64,000 nt of DNA from Metabacillus crassostreae. GTDB taxonomy: Bacteria > Bacillota > Bacilli > Bacillales > Bacillaceae. Below, one piece after another: positions 17,611 through 27,029 of the stretch. Below the pieces are notes generated by a model that saw only the letters and a program-made list of their open reading frames with translations, was not told the origin of the DNA and ran no database searches. The first letter of the stretch is position 1. Each line of letters starts with the position of its first letter. Both the position numbers and the translations under genes were made by a program. The stretch covers positions 1,054,001 through 1,118,000 of the forward strand of contig NZ_JAFBDU010000001.1 in NCBI RefSeq assembly GCF_016908395.1. Reading direction: 5' to 3'.

Positions 17611-17837
17611 TAACAATCACTCTTTCACATAGAATAGATTCTACGTTCATCATCTTATCATGTGTTTGATGTGAACACCAGATTATTGTAACCTTTTTAA
17701 TATAAATGTAAACATTTGAAAGAATAATTACTAACCCATAAATAAGTATTATGTTAATTGTATTATCAGTTTACATAATATTATTATGATCTATTTTATA
17801 TTCATGACTATTGAATATTTATTTTGACTGATAATGG

Positions 17838-18209
17838 TCAGGAACTGAATTTTTTCTCATAATTATTTTTTAATTTAAACACCATAATTCTTTCACCAGT
17901 ACTTGTACTAATATCTGTATGAAAGATTTTCACTTGTTCACCAGTTAAGTTTAATATAATATCCTTTAAATCTTCAACACCAGATTCAACACATGCAGTT
18001 CTTGTTCGCTTAATTGATAACAAACCATCTTTTGTTTCAGAAACTACATATTCAGCTGGTGTTAAAATTCCTTTGAGATTTATGATAATCATATCTCGTA
18101 AGATATCTGATTTAACTGTAATTGATCCTCTTCCAAGGAAATCTTTTTCCCATTGTGTAATAGCTTTACTAATTTCAGCCTCTATTGTGCCTTTAGATGT
18201 TGTTGTCAT
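17838..18209 (-). CDS. DUF2294 family protein
   Basis: A 123-residue soluble protein with the DUF2294 pattern. An N-terminal helix (EAEISKAITQWEKDFLGRGSITVKSDI) is followed by an alpha/beta core (MIIINLKGILTPAEY; TRTACVESGVEDLKDIILNLTG) and a final strand (TDISTSTGERIMVFKL). No activity is established for the family. The ATG follows TAGGAGGAT. It is monocistronic and divergent from the TerC-like gene. The 220-bp gap toward miaA holds a 23-nt sequence repeated at 38493. Confidence 0.85.
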   Translation of the reverse strand: MTTTSKGTIEAEISKAITQWEKDFLGRGSITVKSDILRDMIIINLKGILTPAEYVVSETKDGLLSIKRTRTACVESGVEDLKDIILNLTGEQVKIFHTDISTSTGERIMVFKLKNNYEKKFSS

Positions 18210-18409
18210 ATTATCCTCCTACTACAAAAAGCAATCCTTTATATGAATGTACAACACATATTTTACTTAAATCGCTTAAAAGATATCCATTATGCTATCA
18301 ACCAATCTTCTTACTATTTAATCAGTATTGTATTACCAATAATCACCTCTCATACACAAATCTTTATAGTACAAAATAGTTTTATGAAAATCTCTAGAAC
18401 TGGAGATGA

Positions 18410-19186
18410 ATGATAATGGATATTGGGTTATTGTTAGAATATCTATGGGTACTAATTGTACTTATAGGTCTAGAAGGGATTTTGGCTGCGGATAATGCTT
18501 TGGTTATTGCCATAATGGTCAAGCATTTACCAGAAGATCAACGTAAAAAGGCCTTATTCTATGGTCTTGCTGGTGCGTTTGTTTTCCGTTTTGGGTCACT
18601 ATTTATTATTTCATTTCTTGTAGACGTTTGGCAGGTACAAGCAATTGGAGCCATTTATTTACTATTCATTTCCCTTAATCACCTGTTCAAAAAGTTTGTT
18701 CTCCGTAAAGGAGAAAATAAAAAAATAGGTGAAGAAAAACAAGGATCAAGTTTTTGGGTTACTGTTTTAAAGGTGGAGCTAGCAGACATAGCATTTGCTG
18801 TCGATGCTATCTTAGCTGCTGTAGCGTTTGCCATTGCACTTCCAGAAACACCGTTACCACAAATAGGAGGATTAGATGGTGGGCAATTTTTAGTAATCTT
18901 TCTAGGTGGGTTAATTGGTTTAATTATTATGAGGTTTGCTGCAGGAGTATTTGTAGGAATACTTCATAGAAAGCCTGGTTTAGAAACTGCTGCATTCTTA
19001 ATTGTAGGTTGGGTTGGTGTGAAACTAGCCATTTATACGCTAGCACATCCCGATTTAGGATTCCTTCCAAAAGAATTCCCAAAATCATTAACATGGAAAA
19101 TTTCATTTTGGACTGTTTTATTCCTAATAGGGATTTGTGGTTGGTTTCTTTCTAAAGATAAAAGCAAAGAAGAAGGTATTGAATAA
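18410..19186 (+). CDS. TerC family membrane protein (YkoY-like)
   Basis: TerC proteins are multi-helix membrane proteins; bacillary members are linked to manganese export during metalation of exported enzymes. This one (258 residues) has about seven helices with acidic intramembrane motifs typical of the family: EGILAADNALVIA near residue 20 and VELADIAFAVDAILAAVA near 125. Both ATG 18410 and 18416 lie near GGAG; 18410 is listed but 18416 is possible. I looked for the yybP-ykoY manganese riboswitch in the 200-bp leader and did not find its conserved sequence. Confidence 0.85.
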   Translation: MIMDIGLLLEYLWVLIVLIGLEGILAADNALVIAIMVKHLPEDQRKKALFYGLAGAFVFRFGSLFIISFLVDVWQVQAIGAIYLLFISLNHLFKKFVLRKGENKKIGEEKQGSSFWVTVLKVELADIAFAVDAILAAVAFAIALPETPLPQIGGLDGGQFLVIFLGGLIGLIIMRFAAGVFVGILHRKPGLETAAFLIVGWVGVKLAIYTLAHPDLGFLPKEFPKSLTWKISFWTVLFLIGICGWFLSKDKSKEEGIE

Positions 19187-19219
19187 GAATGATTCTAAAA
19201 GACAAAGAAATATGAATGA

Positions 19220-19548
19220 GGCTCGGACATAAGTGTTTAAGCTAATGATAAACCCGAATTATTAGATGATATTTCAGTTATCATTCGCCTAATAGTTCGG
19301 GTTTTTATTTACTGTCTAGATTTTGCATACTATTTTTAAGAACTAGTGGAATGGAGCGCAAGACACTTGGGCACCTACTTAGAATAGAGGAAAGACTGAG
19401 ACCTAAGCAGTCGTAGCTCTAAGGAGGCTCTGCTTCCTCCCCGTGGAACACGAGTGTCTGCAGTGCAATGGAACGAACTTGTTTATCAGGTTAACTGAAT
19501 TTAGATTAGTTCGTCTTTTTGTATGATATCTTTAATTATGTCCTAGCC
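19220..19548 (+). repeat. Hairpin repeat family A, full copy A (MITE-like)
   Basis: A 329-bp element bounded by inverted ends GGCTCGGACATAAGT (19220) and the complement of GGCTAGGACATAATT (ending 19548). The first module is a hairpin AACCCGAATTATTAG/CTAATAGTTCGGGTT followed by TTTTATTTAC. The second, longer palindromic module begins GGAATGGAGCG and ends CAATGGAACGAACT. It is colinear with the copy at 35734-36077. There is no coding capacity, and the remainder of 19187-19737 is unremarkable. Confidence 0.85.
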
Positions 19549-19737
19549 AAATTATATTACATTACACGTTTAATTATCCATTTCCACTAACATTCGTTCT
19601 GTTTCATAGTAAGTATTTTCTCTACCTATAAATAAGAAATTCTAAAAATAGCTTCAACTTATAACCTAGAAATAACATCCTTTTTCTTAGCCCTTTTATC
19701 TATACAAGATCTTATGTCATGATAATAGAACTATACA

Positions 19738-19771
19738 AAAAGCGTATCTACATAATTGTAGATACGCTTTT
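19738..19771. terminator. Terminator downstream of the putative immunity gene
   Basis: A 15-bp perfect stem (19738-19752 with 19757-19771), loop TAAT, with A/T runs on both sides. Confidence 0.88.
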
Positions 19772-19809
19772 ATTAAAGGTAAATCAGTGGTGTTTTACTA
19801 TATCATCGT

Positions 19810-20169
19810 CTAATAATAATAAATAAAACTAGCAATAATATAGTATACATAAAATATATAACTAATTGTGACTAGGGAAATTGAAAAGATATTTAATAAT
19901 ATTGAATATCCTACCTTCTTAACACGGAGGTACAATAGTAAGAAAAGACCTAGAACTATCAATTGTATAATAAATGTTATATAGATATATGCATGAAAAG
20001 AGCTTCCTCCTCCGATGTATATACCTATACCTGCTACCATTATCCCTACTAAACCAAATATCCCAGAAAGATTTTTTAGTCTGCTACTCTCAAATTTTAT
20101 TGTTTGAACTGGAAAAAGTGATATTCCTAGCAACATGAAACTTATCAAAATATGAAATAATAATACCAT
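19810..20169 (-). CDS. Four-helix membrane protein, putative orphan immunity protein
   Basis: A 119-residue protein that is almost entirely hydrophobic, with four membrane helices: residues 1-20; about 34-52 (GIFGLVGIMVAGIGIYIGG); 60-80; and 88-115. I do not recognise a family. The ATG follows GGGGATATA. It begins only 8 nt after the stop codon of a broken RHS-type toxin tail on the same strand, the usual spacing for a polymorphic toxin and its immunity gene. The immunity role is inferred from position alone. Confidence 0.6.
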   Translation of the reverse strand: MVLLFHILISFMLLGISLFPVQTIKFESSRLKNLSGIFGLVGIMVAGIGIYIGGGSSFHAYIYITFIIQLIVLGLFLLLYLRVKKVGYSILLNIFSISLVTISYIFYVYYIIASFIYYY

Positions 20170-20177
20170 TATATCCC

Positions 20178-20630
20178 CTATCTTCTCTTAATGGCATCTG
20201 ATGATCTATATAGTTTAGCTTTCAGAGAGTTTTTTCTAGCTTTTGTAATTCCTTCAAATCTTTTTATAGGTGTTTTTTTCAAATGTTTCTTAGGATTATT
20301 TATTAATCATTTAGCGTGCCTTCCATATCGCTTTAAATTTTTGCCGAATTTTCCTGATTGCTTTACCCTCATTGCTGCCTTTCCTTTAGAAATAAAACCT
20401 AAAGCTCTCACCTGCTCCGGTCCACATCAAACCAGAAACTGCACCGTTTAAAGCAGCTTTACCAGCACCTTTCCAAGTAGATTTTTTTCCTTGCATCTTA
20501 TTTATAACATAATATTTCGCGACACCTGAAGCTGCGCCTTAACCAGCACCTACAGCGTACTGCCAAAGATGTCCGTCTGGATCTACCTTCATTGTTGGAT
20601 TATTCCCCACAAAATGATCTCGAAGTCCTA
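20178..20630 (-). pseudogene. C-terminal remnant of an RHS-type polymorphic toxin
   Basis: Read on the minus strand, the sequence gives FVGNNPTMKVDPDGHLWQ, the hallmark RHS/WapA core end, then YAVGAG, an in-frame stop, and GAASGVAKYYVINKM. The frame runs to about 20420. A one-base shift then leads to ALGFISKGKAAMRVK and KFGKNLKRYGRHAK, another in-frame stop, and a basic tail ending SSDAIKRR at 20178. With two stops, one frameshift and no upstream part, it cannot make a toxin. The Lys/Arg-rich tail would have been the variable toxic domain; its activity cannot be told. Upstream it runs into a broken integrase. Confidence 0.75.
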
Positions 20631-21413
20631 CAAGGAGTTACTTGATGGAGGACTAACTGAAGAGTATGTCAACTATATACATTCAATACTAAGAAAAGCA
20701 GCTCAAACAGGTGTTGATTGAAGATAACTCAAAAGTAATTTTCTGATTAATTTGGAGGCTCCTAAACGAGTAAAGAAAAATGTTGAAACCTGGTCACTCG
20801 ATGAATGTAACTTATTTCTCAATAGAATACGAGAACAAATGGATCATATTTTTATGTTGTATTGTTGATCGATATATACTTGTATGCGCCGCGGAGAAAT
20901 TTTTGGCCTAAGGTGGAAAGACATTGATTTTGAAAGAAAAAGAATTTATGTAGAACATTCCCTTTATTACATTGCTGGTGAAGTAATCGTGTTACAACAA
21001 ATAAAAACACGAGTGGGAAAGGGAACATCTCCATTACAGAAGAAGATGTAATAGAAGAATTAAAGTCTTATGGAATTAAAAAACAAGCACAGTTGTTAAA
21101 AGCTGGAATGAAGTTAACCGATGAGCATTTTATTGTTTCTGCGTATGGTGGTGAACCAGTAAATCCAAATACAATTCACAAACAATTTTTTTATGATATT
21201 AAATTGGCCGGTGTTAAAAGGATTAGATTTAGACATTTACATGCAACTATCATGTTAGAGATCGGAGAAAGTCCGAAAGCTGCATCTGAACGATTGGCTC
21301 ATTCAAATGTTTCAATTACTTTAGATAAGTATAGTCATGTTACTCCAATTTTACAGACTGAATCAGCTGGAAATTTTGCAAAAGCTCTTAGAAAAAGTAG
21401 CCCCGAGCAATAA
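20620..21413 (+). pseudogene. Broken tyrosine recombinase (phage/ICE-type integrase)
   Basis: The fragment starts in the core-binding domain (YKELLDGGLTEEYVNYIH), then passes an interruption (TGA), INLEAPKRVKKN, and another TGA just before TCMRRGEIFGLRWKDIDF, which holds the first catalytic Arg. A frameshift falls near 21025. The last part, open from 21093, includes RFRHLHATIML, ERLAHSNVSITLDKYSH and the Tyr nucleophile. The N-terminal arm-binding domain is missing. A direct repeat TGTGGTC-N4-TGTGGTC lies just after the stop (21415-21432). It is decayed mobile DNA beside mutL. Confidence 0.85.
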
Positions 21414-21443
21414 TTGTGGTCGTTTTGTGGTCATTACATCTTA

Positions 21444-21484
21444 AACAAGGTAAAACCTTTATATACCAAAGGATTTACCTTGTT
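21444..21484 (-). terminator. mutL terminator
   Basis: A 17-bp stem (21444-21460 with 21468-21484, one mismatch) directly after the mutL stop on the minus strand. Confidence 0.85.
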
Positions 21485-21489
21485 AAAAA

Positions 21490-23433
21490 TCACATCACAC
21501 GTTTAAACATTTTCTCCATCTCATACGTCGAATAATGAACAATGATAGGTCTACCATGTGGACATGTAAACGGATCAGAGGAATGTCTTAATGTTTCTAA
21601 CAAAGCAAATATCTCATCATTTCGTAAATGATGATTCGCTTTAATTGAAGCTTTGCAGCTCATCATAATAGCTGCTTCTTCTCTTAGCTTTTTTAAATTA
21701 ATTTTTTTATCATCTAATACCTGCTGGATGATTTCTTCTATTGTTGTTACTTCATCTCCCTTTGGAAACCATTGTGGATGTGATCTTACAATATAACTAT
21801 TGCGACCAAAGGATTCGAGGAAAATTCCAACCTGAGCAAGTGTATCAAGATGCTCCTCAATAATCATCACTTCATCATTGGAGTATTCAAATGTAATAGG
21901 AACTAAAAGCTCCTGTACCTCTGACTGAATTTCTCCAACCTTTTCTCGATAAAATTCATATTTAATTCTCTCTTGTGCTGCATGTTGATCAATGATAAAA
22001 AGACCTTGATCATTTTGAGCTAAAATATATGTCCCATGCATCTGACCTATTGGATATAAAGGTGGAATACGGTCTATTTTTTCATTAATGTCAACTGTTT
22101 CCTCTATATCTTCTGAGAATTCATTTTGAGAAATAATATCTTCAAACTGACTAAATGGGCTTTCGATCGGTTCATCATTTCCATTTTCTATGACATTCTG
22201 TTGTTCATCAAAAGATCTATTTTCTTTATCTTGTTCATATGTTTCTATTTTGATTGAATTCGGAATTGATGGCTTCACATCATCTAAAAATGGACTTTCT
22301 TTTATTAAAGGTGTGGTAGTGCCATGATTAGCCAATTTTTGGTTATGATGCCGATCTACCTCCGTTCCATGATTAAATGTAAATTGTTGTTGTTCATCAA
22401 TTGATTTTGCTTTTTTGATTTTTGGTGTTTCAACAGAGGGTATTAGCTGTTGTTTTTTAAAAATATCTCTTATCCCACTTGTTATTAACTCATTTAATTC
22501 AGCTTCTTTGCTTAATCTTACCTCGAGCTTTGAAGGATGTACGTTCACATCAACGAGTATAGGGTCCATCTTTATTTCTAAAAAGACAATTGGAAACCGA
22601 CCAATTGGAAGTAAAGTGTGATAACCTTGCTGAATAGCTTTGACAAGAGAATAGTTTTTAATAAAACGTCCGTTAATTATCGTTGATATATAGTTTCTTG
22701 ATGCTCTAGTGATCTCCGGTAGTGCTATATAGCCATTCACATGGAAATCTAATGACTCGAGTGAGAGCTTTTTCATTTTTTTCGCAATAGTAAGACCATA
22801 AATTGCAGCTAAAACTTGGCGAACATCTCCACTTCCATTTGTGTGTAAAAGCTTTTTCCCGTTATGAACAAGACGAATGGAAACCTCTGGATGTGCTAAA
22901 GCAATTCGATTAACAATATCGGTTATATTTCCTAATTCTGTATGAATCGTTTTCATATATTTCAAGCGTGCCGGTGTATTGAAAAATAAGTTTCTAACTG
23001 TAATATCAGTGCCTTTTCGACTAGCTGTAGATACATGCTTTTCAATTTTCCCACCAGATAAAATGATGTTTGTTCCTGCACCCTCGCCAGTGCTTGTTTT
23101 CATATCAAGAAGTGAAACAGAAGCAATACTTGGTAAAGCTTCCCCCCTAAAGCCAAGAGTACGAATACGAAATAAATCATTTTCATCTTTAATTTTACTT
23201 GTTGCATGACGATGAAACGCATTTATACAATCATCCTGTTCAATACCGTCACCATTATCAACAATTCGCATTTTGCTTAAGCCCGCTTCTTCAATATCAA
23301 TTTCAACAACAGTGCTATTAGCATCAATTGCATTTTCTAACAATTCTTTTACAACAGAAGCTGGTCGTTCAACAACTTCACCTGCAGCAATTTTATTAGA
23401 TAGTGAATCATCAAGGCGTATTATCTTTCCCAA
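21490..23433 (-). CDS. mutL: MutL, mismatch repair protein with endonuclease site
   Basis: MutL couples MutS mismatch recognition to strand removal; in bacteria lacking MutH its C-terminal domain nicks DNA. The 647-residue protein has the GHKL ATPase motifs near the N-terminus ([51 protein letters not shown]), a variable acidic linker, and a C-terminal endonuclease site [12 protein letters not shown] with MSCKAS and CPHGRP. The TTG at 23433 gives MGKIIRLDD, matching the family start, with AGGGTGG upstream. It follows mutS by 46 nt. Confidence 0.95.
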   Translation of the reverse strand: MGKIIRLDDSLSNKIAAGEVVERPASVVKELLENAIDANSTVVEIDIEEAGLSKMRIVDNGDGIEQDDCINAFHRHATSKIKDENDLFRIRTLGFRGEALPSIASVSLLDMKTSTGEGAGTNIILSGGKIEKHVSTASRKGTDITVRNLFFNTPARLKYMKTIHTELGNITDIVNRIALAHPEVSIRLVHNGKKLLHTNGSGDVRQVLAAIYGLTIAKKMKKLSLESLDFHVNGYIALPEITRASRNYISTIINGRFIKNYSLVKAIQQGYHTLLPIGRFPIVFLEIKMDPILVDVNVHPSKLEVRLSKEAELNELITSGIRDIFKKQQLIPSVETPKIKKAKSIDEQQQFTFNHGTEVDRHHNQKLANHGTTTPLIKESPFLDDVKPSIPNSIKIETYEQDKENRSFDEQQNVIENGNDEPIESPFSQFEDIISQNEFSEDIEETVDINEKIDRIPPLYPIGQMHGTYILAQNDQGLFIIDQHAAQERIKYEFYREKVGEIQSEVQELLVPITFEYSNDEVMIIEEHLDTLAQVGIFLESFGRNSYIVRSHPQWFPKGDEVTTIEEIIQQVLDDKKINLKKLREEAAIMMSCKASIKANHHLRNDEIFALLETLRHSSDPFTCPHGRPIIVHYSTYEMEKMFKRVM

Positions 23434-23479
23434 AAGTATCACCACCCTTTTTAATTTAAAGGAGTTTGAATCCTTTTCT

Positions 23480-26074
23480 TTAAGACTTTACTTTTTTCTG
23501 GAGCTGATAAAGTTCGTTCATAGCATCTAATGGAGTCATTTCTAAAAGATTTAATGATTTTAAGAGTTCGATTGCTGCTTGTTCTTTTTTAGGTATTCGC
23601 TGCCCTTTATTTGAAGCTTGTTTTTCAACTGGAAATAATGAGAGCTGAGAATCTGAAAAAGTCTCTTCTTTCACAACATCTTTTGACTTCACTGGTATTG
23701 CTTCTGTTTTTTCTTTTTCTAACTCAGTTAGAATTTCTTTCGCTCTTTTTATTAGTGAACTTGGAAGATCAGCAAGTTCTGCAACATGGATACCGTAACT
23801 CTTATCTGCTGCACCTTCTTCAATTTTGTGTAAAAAAACTACACGACCGTTCTCTTCAATAGCTTTCACATGGATATTGTTTAATGAGTGTAATTGTTCT
23901 TCAAGAACCGTTAATTCATGATAATGCGTCGAGAATAATGTTTTTGCTCCAATAAATTCATGAATATGTTCGATTATTGCTTGTGCTAAAGCCATCCCAT
24001 CATAGGTAGAAGTACCTCTTCCAATTTCATCAAACAAAACTAAGCTTTGTGATGTTGCGTGAGCAATCGCATTTTTAGCCTCTAACATCTCTACCATAAA
24101 TGTACTTTGTCCTGAAATCAGGTCGTCAGCTGCACCAATTCTGGTGAAAATTTGATCAAATATAGGTAGAACCGCTTTTGTAGCTGGTACATAACAACCA
24201 ATTTGAGCCATAATAGAAGTTAAAGCAACTTGTCTCATATACGTACTTTTACCAGACATATTTGGACCAGTAATAAGCAACATGCCACGATCTTTATTAA
24301 ACGAACAATCATTTGGTACATATTCCTGAGAATCCATCACCTTTTCCACTACAGGATGACGTCCATCTTTAATCGATAACTCACCACTGCTTGAAAATTC
24401 CGGCTTACAATAGTGACGATTTTCACTAACAGTTGCAAAGCATTGTAAAGCATCTAACTGACTTAAATGCTTCGCTAAACCTTGTAACCTAGGAATATAG
24501 TTTTTAACCTTTTCCCTTATCTCAACAAATAACTGATATTCTAATTCAACGATCTTTTCCTCGGCTTCTAATATTAATGATTCTTTTTCTTTTAGATCAG
24601 GCGTTATAAAGCGTTCTGCATTTGATAGAGTTTGTTTTCGCTCATAAACTCCTTCCTCTAATAAATGAAGATTTGCCCTTGATACTTCAATAAAGTAACC
24701 AAATATTTTGTTATAGCCGATTTTTAATGATTTAATACCAGTTTTCTGTCTTTCCTGTTGCTCAAGCTGCGCAATCCATGTTTTCCCATTACGACTCGCA
24801 TCTCGGTATTGATCTAATTGACTATGATAACCGTCCTTAATTATGCTTCCCTCTTTTATTGATAAAGGAGGATTTTCAATAATGGATGCCTCTAATAACA
24901 TCGTTAAATCATCACAAGCATCAAGGTGTTGTGAAAAGTATCCTTCTTTTTGCAATGTGAGACATAATTTTTCGATCTCTGGAACTTGCTGTAACGATTT
25001 TTTTAATTGAATCAAGTCTCTAGCATTTACATTTCCAAAAGCAACTCGACCTGCTAAACGCTCTAAATCATAAACTTCTTTTAAAAGCTGCCTTAAATCC
25101 TCTCGTTCAAAATAGTTCGCTATTAATGTTTCAACCATCATTAAGCGTTCTTCTATTTTTGAGCGATCAACTAGGGGCTTGTCCACCCATTGCTTTAGAA
25201 GACGAGCGCCCATGGCAGTCTTTGTTTCATATAATAGCCATAGAAGTGATCCTTTTTTTCCTTTTGAACGAATCGTTTCTGTTAGTTCTAAATTCCTTTT
25301 TGAATATAAATCTATTTTCATTGCATCTTGTAAATAATACACCTTAACTTGTTGAAGATGATCAAGACTTCTCTTTTGAGTACGTTCAAGATATGTTAGT
25401 AATCGTTCGAACGTTATAACAAGACGCTCATCCTGAACTTGATTTAGTATAGATTCAAATTTAGAGGCAGCATTGCTATCAGGTTGATATGACAGTGTCG
25501 CCTGACATCGATCAATTAGTTGTTTTTTCAATGATTCAGGAAATTCATTTGAAATAACAACTTCCTTGGCTCCAACAGAATAAACCTCATTTAAAAGCTC
25601 ATCAAAGCTTGCACAAATAGCAACCAAATTTTCTCCTGTTGTTAAATCACTTAAAGCAAGACCAAATTGAGAGTCAAAAACTGTTACAGAAGCAATGTAG
25701 TTATTTTCTTTGTCTTGTATCGCTTTCCCATCCATAACAGTTCCAGGTGTAATTAGCTGTACTACCTCTCGTCTAACAACACCTTTTGCTTGCTTTGGAT
25801 CTTCTGTTTGCTCACAGATAGCGACTTTATAGCCTTTTGTAATAAGCTGCTCAATATAGTTAGGTGCAGAATGATGCGGAACTCCACACATTGGAATTCG
25901 ATCCTCTCCACCACCATCACGACTTGTTAATGTAATTTCAAGTTCCTGTGATGCATGGATGGCATCATCAAAAAACATTTCATAAAAATCACCTAATCGA
26001 AAAAATAAAAAGGCATCTTGATAATTTGCCTTAATCTTTAAATATTGTTGTATCATCGGCGTATATGTTGCCAT
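23480..26074 (-). CDS. mutS: MutS, mismatch recognition ATPase
   Basis: MutS binds mispaired bases and small loops and recruits MutL. The 864-residue protein begins with the mismatch-binding domain including [20 protein letters not shown] (Phe-x-Glu style contact near residue 30). It ends with the ABC-type ATPase: Walker [11 protein letters not shown] near residue 605, [14 protein letters not shown] and STHYHEL. The C-terminal tail LSLFPVEKQ contains a QLSLF-like beta-clamp binding motif. The ATG start has the expected family N-terminus. It is first of mutS-mutL. Confidence 0.97.
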   Translation of the reverse strand: MATYTPMIQQYLKIKANYQDAFLFFRLGDFYEMFFDDAIHASQELEITLTSRDGGGEDRIPMCGVPHHSAPNYIEQLITKGYKVAICEQTEDPKQAKGVVRREVVQLITPGTVMDGKAIQDKENNYIASVTVFDSQFGLALSDLTTGENLVAICASFDELLNEVYSVGAKEVVISNEFPESLKKQLIDRCQATLSYQPDSNAASKFESILNQVQDERLVITFERLLTYLERTQKRSLDHLQQVKVYYLQDAMKIDLYSKRNLELTETIRSKGKKGSLLWLLYETKTAMGARLLKQWVDKPLVDRSKIEERLMMVETLIANYFEREDLRQLLKEVYDLERLAGRVAFGNVNARDLIQLKKSLQQVPEIEKLCLTLQKEGYFSQHLDACDDLTMLLEASIIENPPLSIKEGSIIKDGYHSQLDQYRDASRNGKTWIAQLEQQERQKTGIKSLKIGYNKIFGYFIEVSRANLHLLEEGVYERKQTLSNAERFITPDLKEKESLILEAEEKIVELEYQLFVEIREKVKNYIPRLQGLAKHLSQLDALQCFATVSENRHYCKPEFSSSGELSIKDGRHPVVEKVMDSQEYVPNDCSFNKDRGMLLITGPNMSGKSTYMRQVALTSIMAQIGCYVPATKAVLPIFDQIFTRIGAADDLISGQSTFMVEMLEAKNAIAHATSQSLVLFDEIGRGTSTYDGMALAQAIIEHIHEFIGAKTLFSTHYHELTVLEEQLHSLNNIHVKAIEENGRVVFLHKIEEGAADKSYGIHVAELADLPSSLIKRAKEILTELEKEKTEAIPVKSKDVVKEETFSDSQLSLFPVEKQASNKGQRIPKKEQAAIELLKSLNLLEMTPLDAMNELYQLQKKVKS

Positions 26075-26197
26075 TTTTATCCCCCAATATCACCTAAACG
26101 TTCTATAAAAATTACATTTTATTATACCATAGATCGACAAATTCTTGGTGTTTATGCATAAGGGAAACAGAGGAATGTAAAAAAAAACAAAAAAACG

Positions 26198-26228
26198 TTG
26201 CATCTAACGTAACGTTAGATTTTACAAT
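26198..26228 (+). promoter_or_regulatory. MerR-type promoter with 19-bp spacer and palindromic operator
   Basis: The -35 is TTGCAT (26198-26203) and the -10 TACAAT (26223-26228), separated by exactly 19 bp. A near-perfect palindrome, ATCTAACG-TAA-CGTTAGAT (26202-26220), sits inside. The long spacer with a central dyad is the hallmark of promoters activated by MerR-family proteins through DNA distortion, and the gene directly downstream encodes one. Confidence 0.88.
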
Positions 26229-26270
26229 AGGTTTATAGATAAAAAAGATATCTATTAAAAGGAGAGAGCC

Positions 26271-27029
26271 ATGAATACAACATATCCGATTGGAGAATTC
26301 GCAAAAAAGACTATGACCACTGTTCGTACTTTGCATTATTATGATGAAATTGGGATCTTACATCCCTCTCAAGTTTCTGATAAAGGTAGAAGATATTACA
26401 CTGATGAAGATATTATTACTTTGCAAAAGATCATTTCGCTAAAATTTTTAGGCTTCTCTTTAGATGAAATAAAGGAATTAATGAACTCAAGTAATTGGGA
26501 TCTAAAAGAGTCTTTACACTATCAAAAGCAGAAAATGATTGAAAAACAATCACAAATAAAACAAATGATTAAGACACTAGATCATGCAATACATCTTGTT
26601 GATGACAATAAAAAAGTTGATTCCTCCATCTTTGTTTTTCTAATTCACATGATTCAAAAAGAAGATGAACAAAAAGAATGGCTCAAAACAATTTTTGACG
26701 AAGAAAAAGTACAAAAAATGTATCTTCATAGTGATGAAAAGCAAAAACAGATTGAAAAATCTTTTTTAGAGTTTTCTTCTACACTTAAAAGTTTATATGG
26801 TAAAGATCCGGGATGCTATGAAATACAACAACTAATATATGAATATATACAGCTTACTGAAGAGGTTTCAGGTATGAATATCACCACATTTTTAGAAGAT
26901 ATCCCGGAAAATATCGATGAAGATCCTTGGTTATTTCCTTCACCATTTACAAAGGAGGAAGAAGAATGGTTAGCTAAAGCCTTCGATATTTATTTAACAA
27001 AAATAGGAGTGAACTTAAATGGAAGATAA
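26271..27029 (+). CDS. MerR-family transcriptional regulator
   Basis: The N-terminal 70 residues are a MerR winged helix (YPIGEFAKKTMTTVRTLHYYDEIGIL; RRYYTDEDIITLQKIISLKFLGFSLDEIKELM). A helical linker follows (about 75-115), then a 130-residue effector domain resembling the TipAS-like domains of drug-responsive regulators. The gene sits behind a 19-bp-spacer promoter and its end overlaps the exporter gene by 11 nt. It therefore probably activates its own operon when a substrate of the exporter appears. The inducer is unknown. Confidence 0.9.
   Translation: MNTTYPIGEFAKKTMTTVRTLHYYDEIGILHPSQVSDKGRRYYTDEDIITLQKIISLKFLGFSLDEIKELMNSSNWDLKESLHYQKQKMIEKQSQIKQMIKTLDHAIHLVDDNKKVDSSIFVFLIHMIQKEDEQKEWLKTIFDEEKVQKMYLHSDEKQKQIEKSFLEFSSTLKSLYGKDPGCYEIQQLIYEYIQLTEEVSGMNITTFLEDIPENIDEDPWLFPSPFTKEEEEWLAKAFDIYLTKIGVNLNGR

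Noticed and set aside
18210-18409. Possible yybP-ykoY manganese riboswitch before the TerC gene
   Set aside because: The conserved riboswitch sequence and hairpins were not found in the leader; the small frames at 18153-18413 also lack support.
20191-20451. 86-codon plus-strand frame
   Set aside because: It is the antisense of the RHS toxin remnant; the minus-strand reading carries the recognisable protein sequence.
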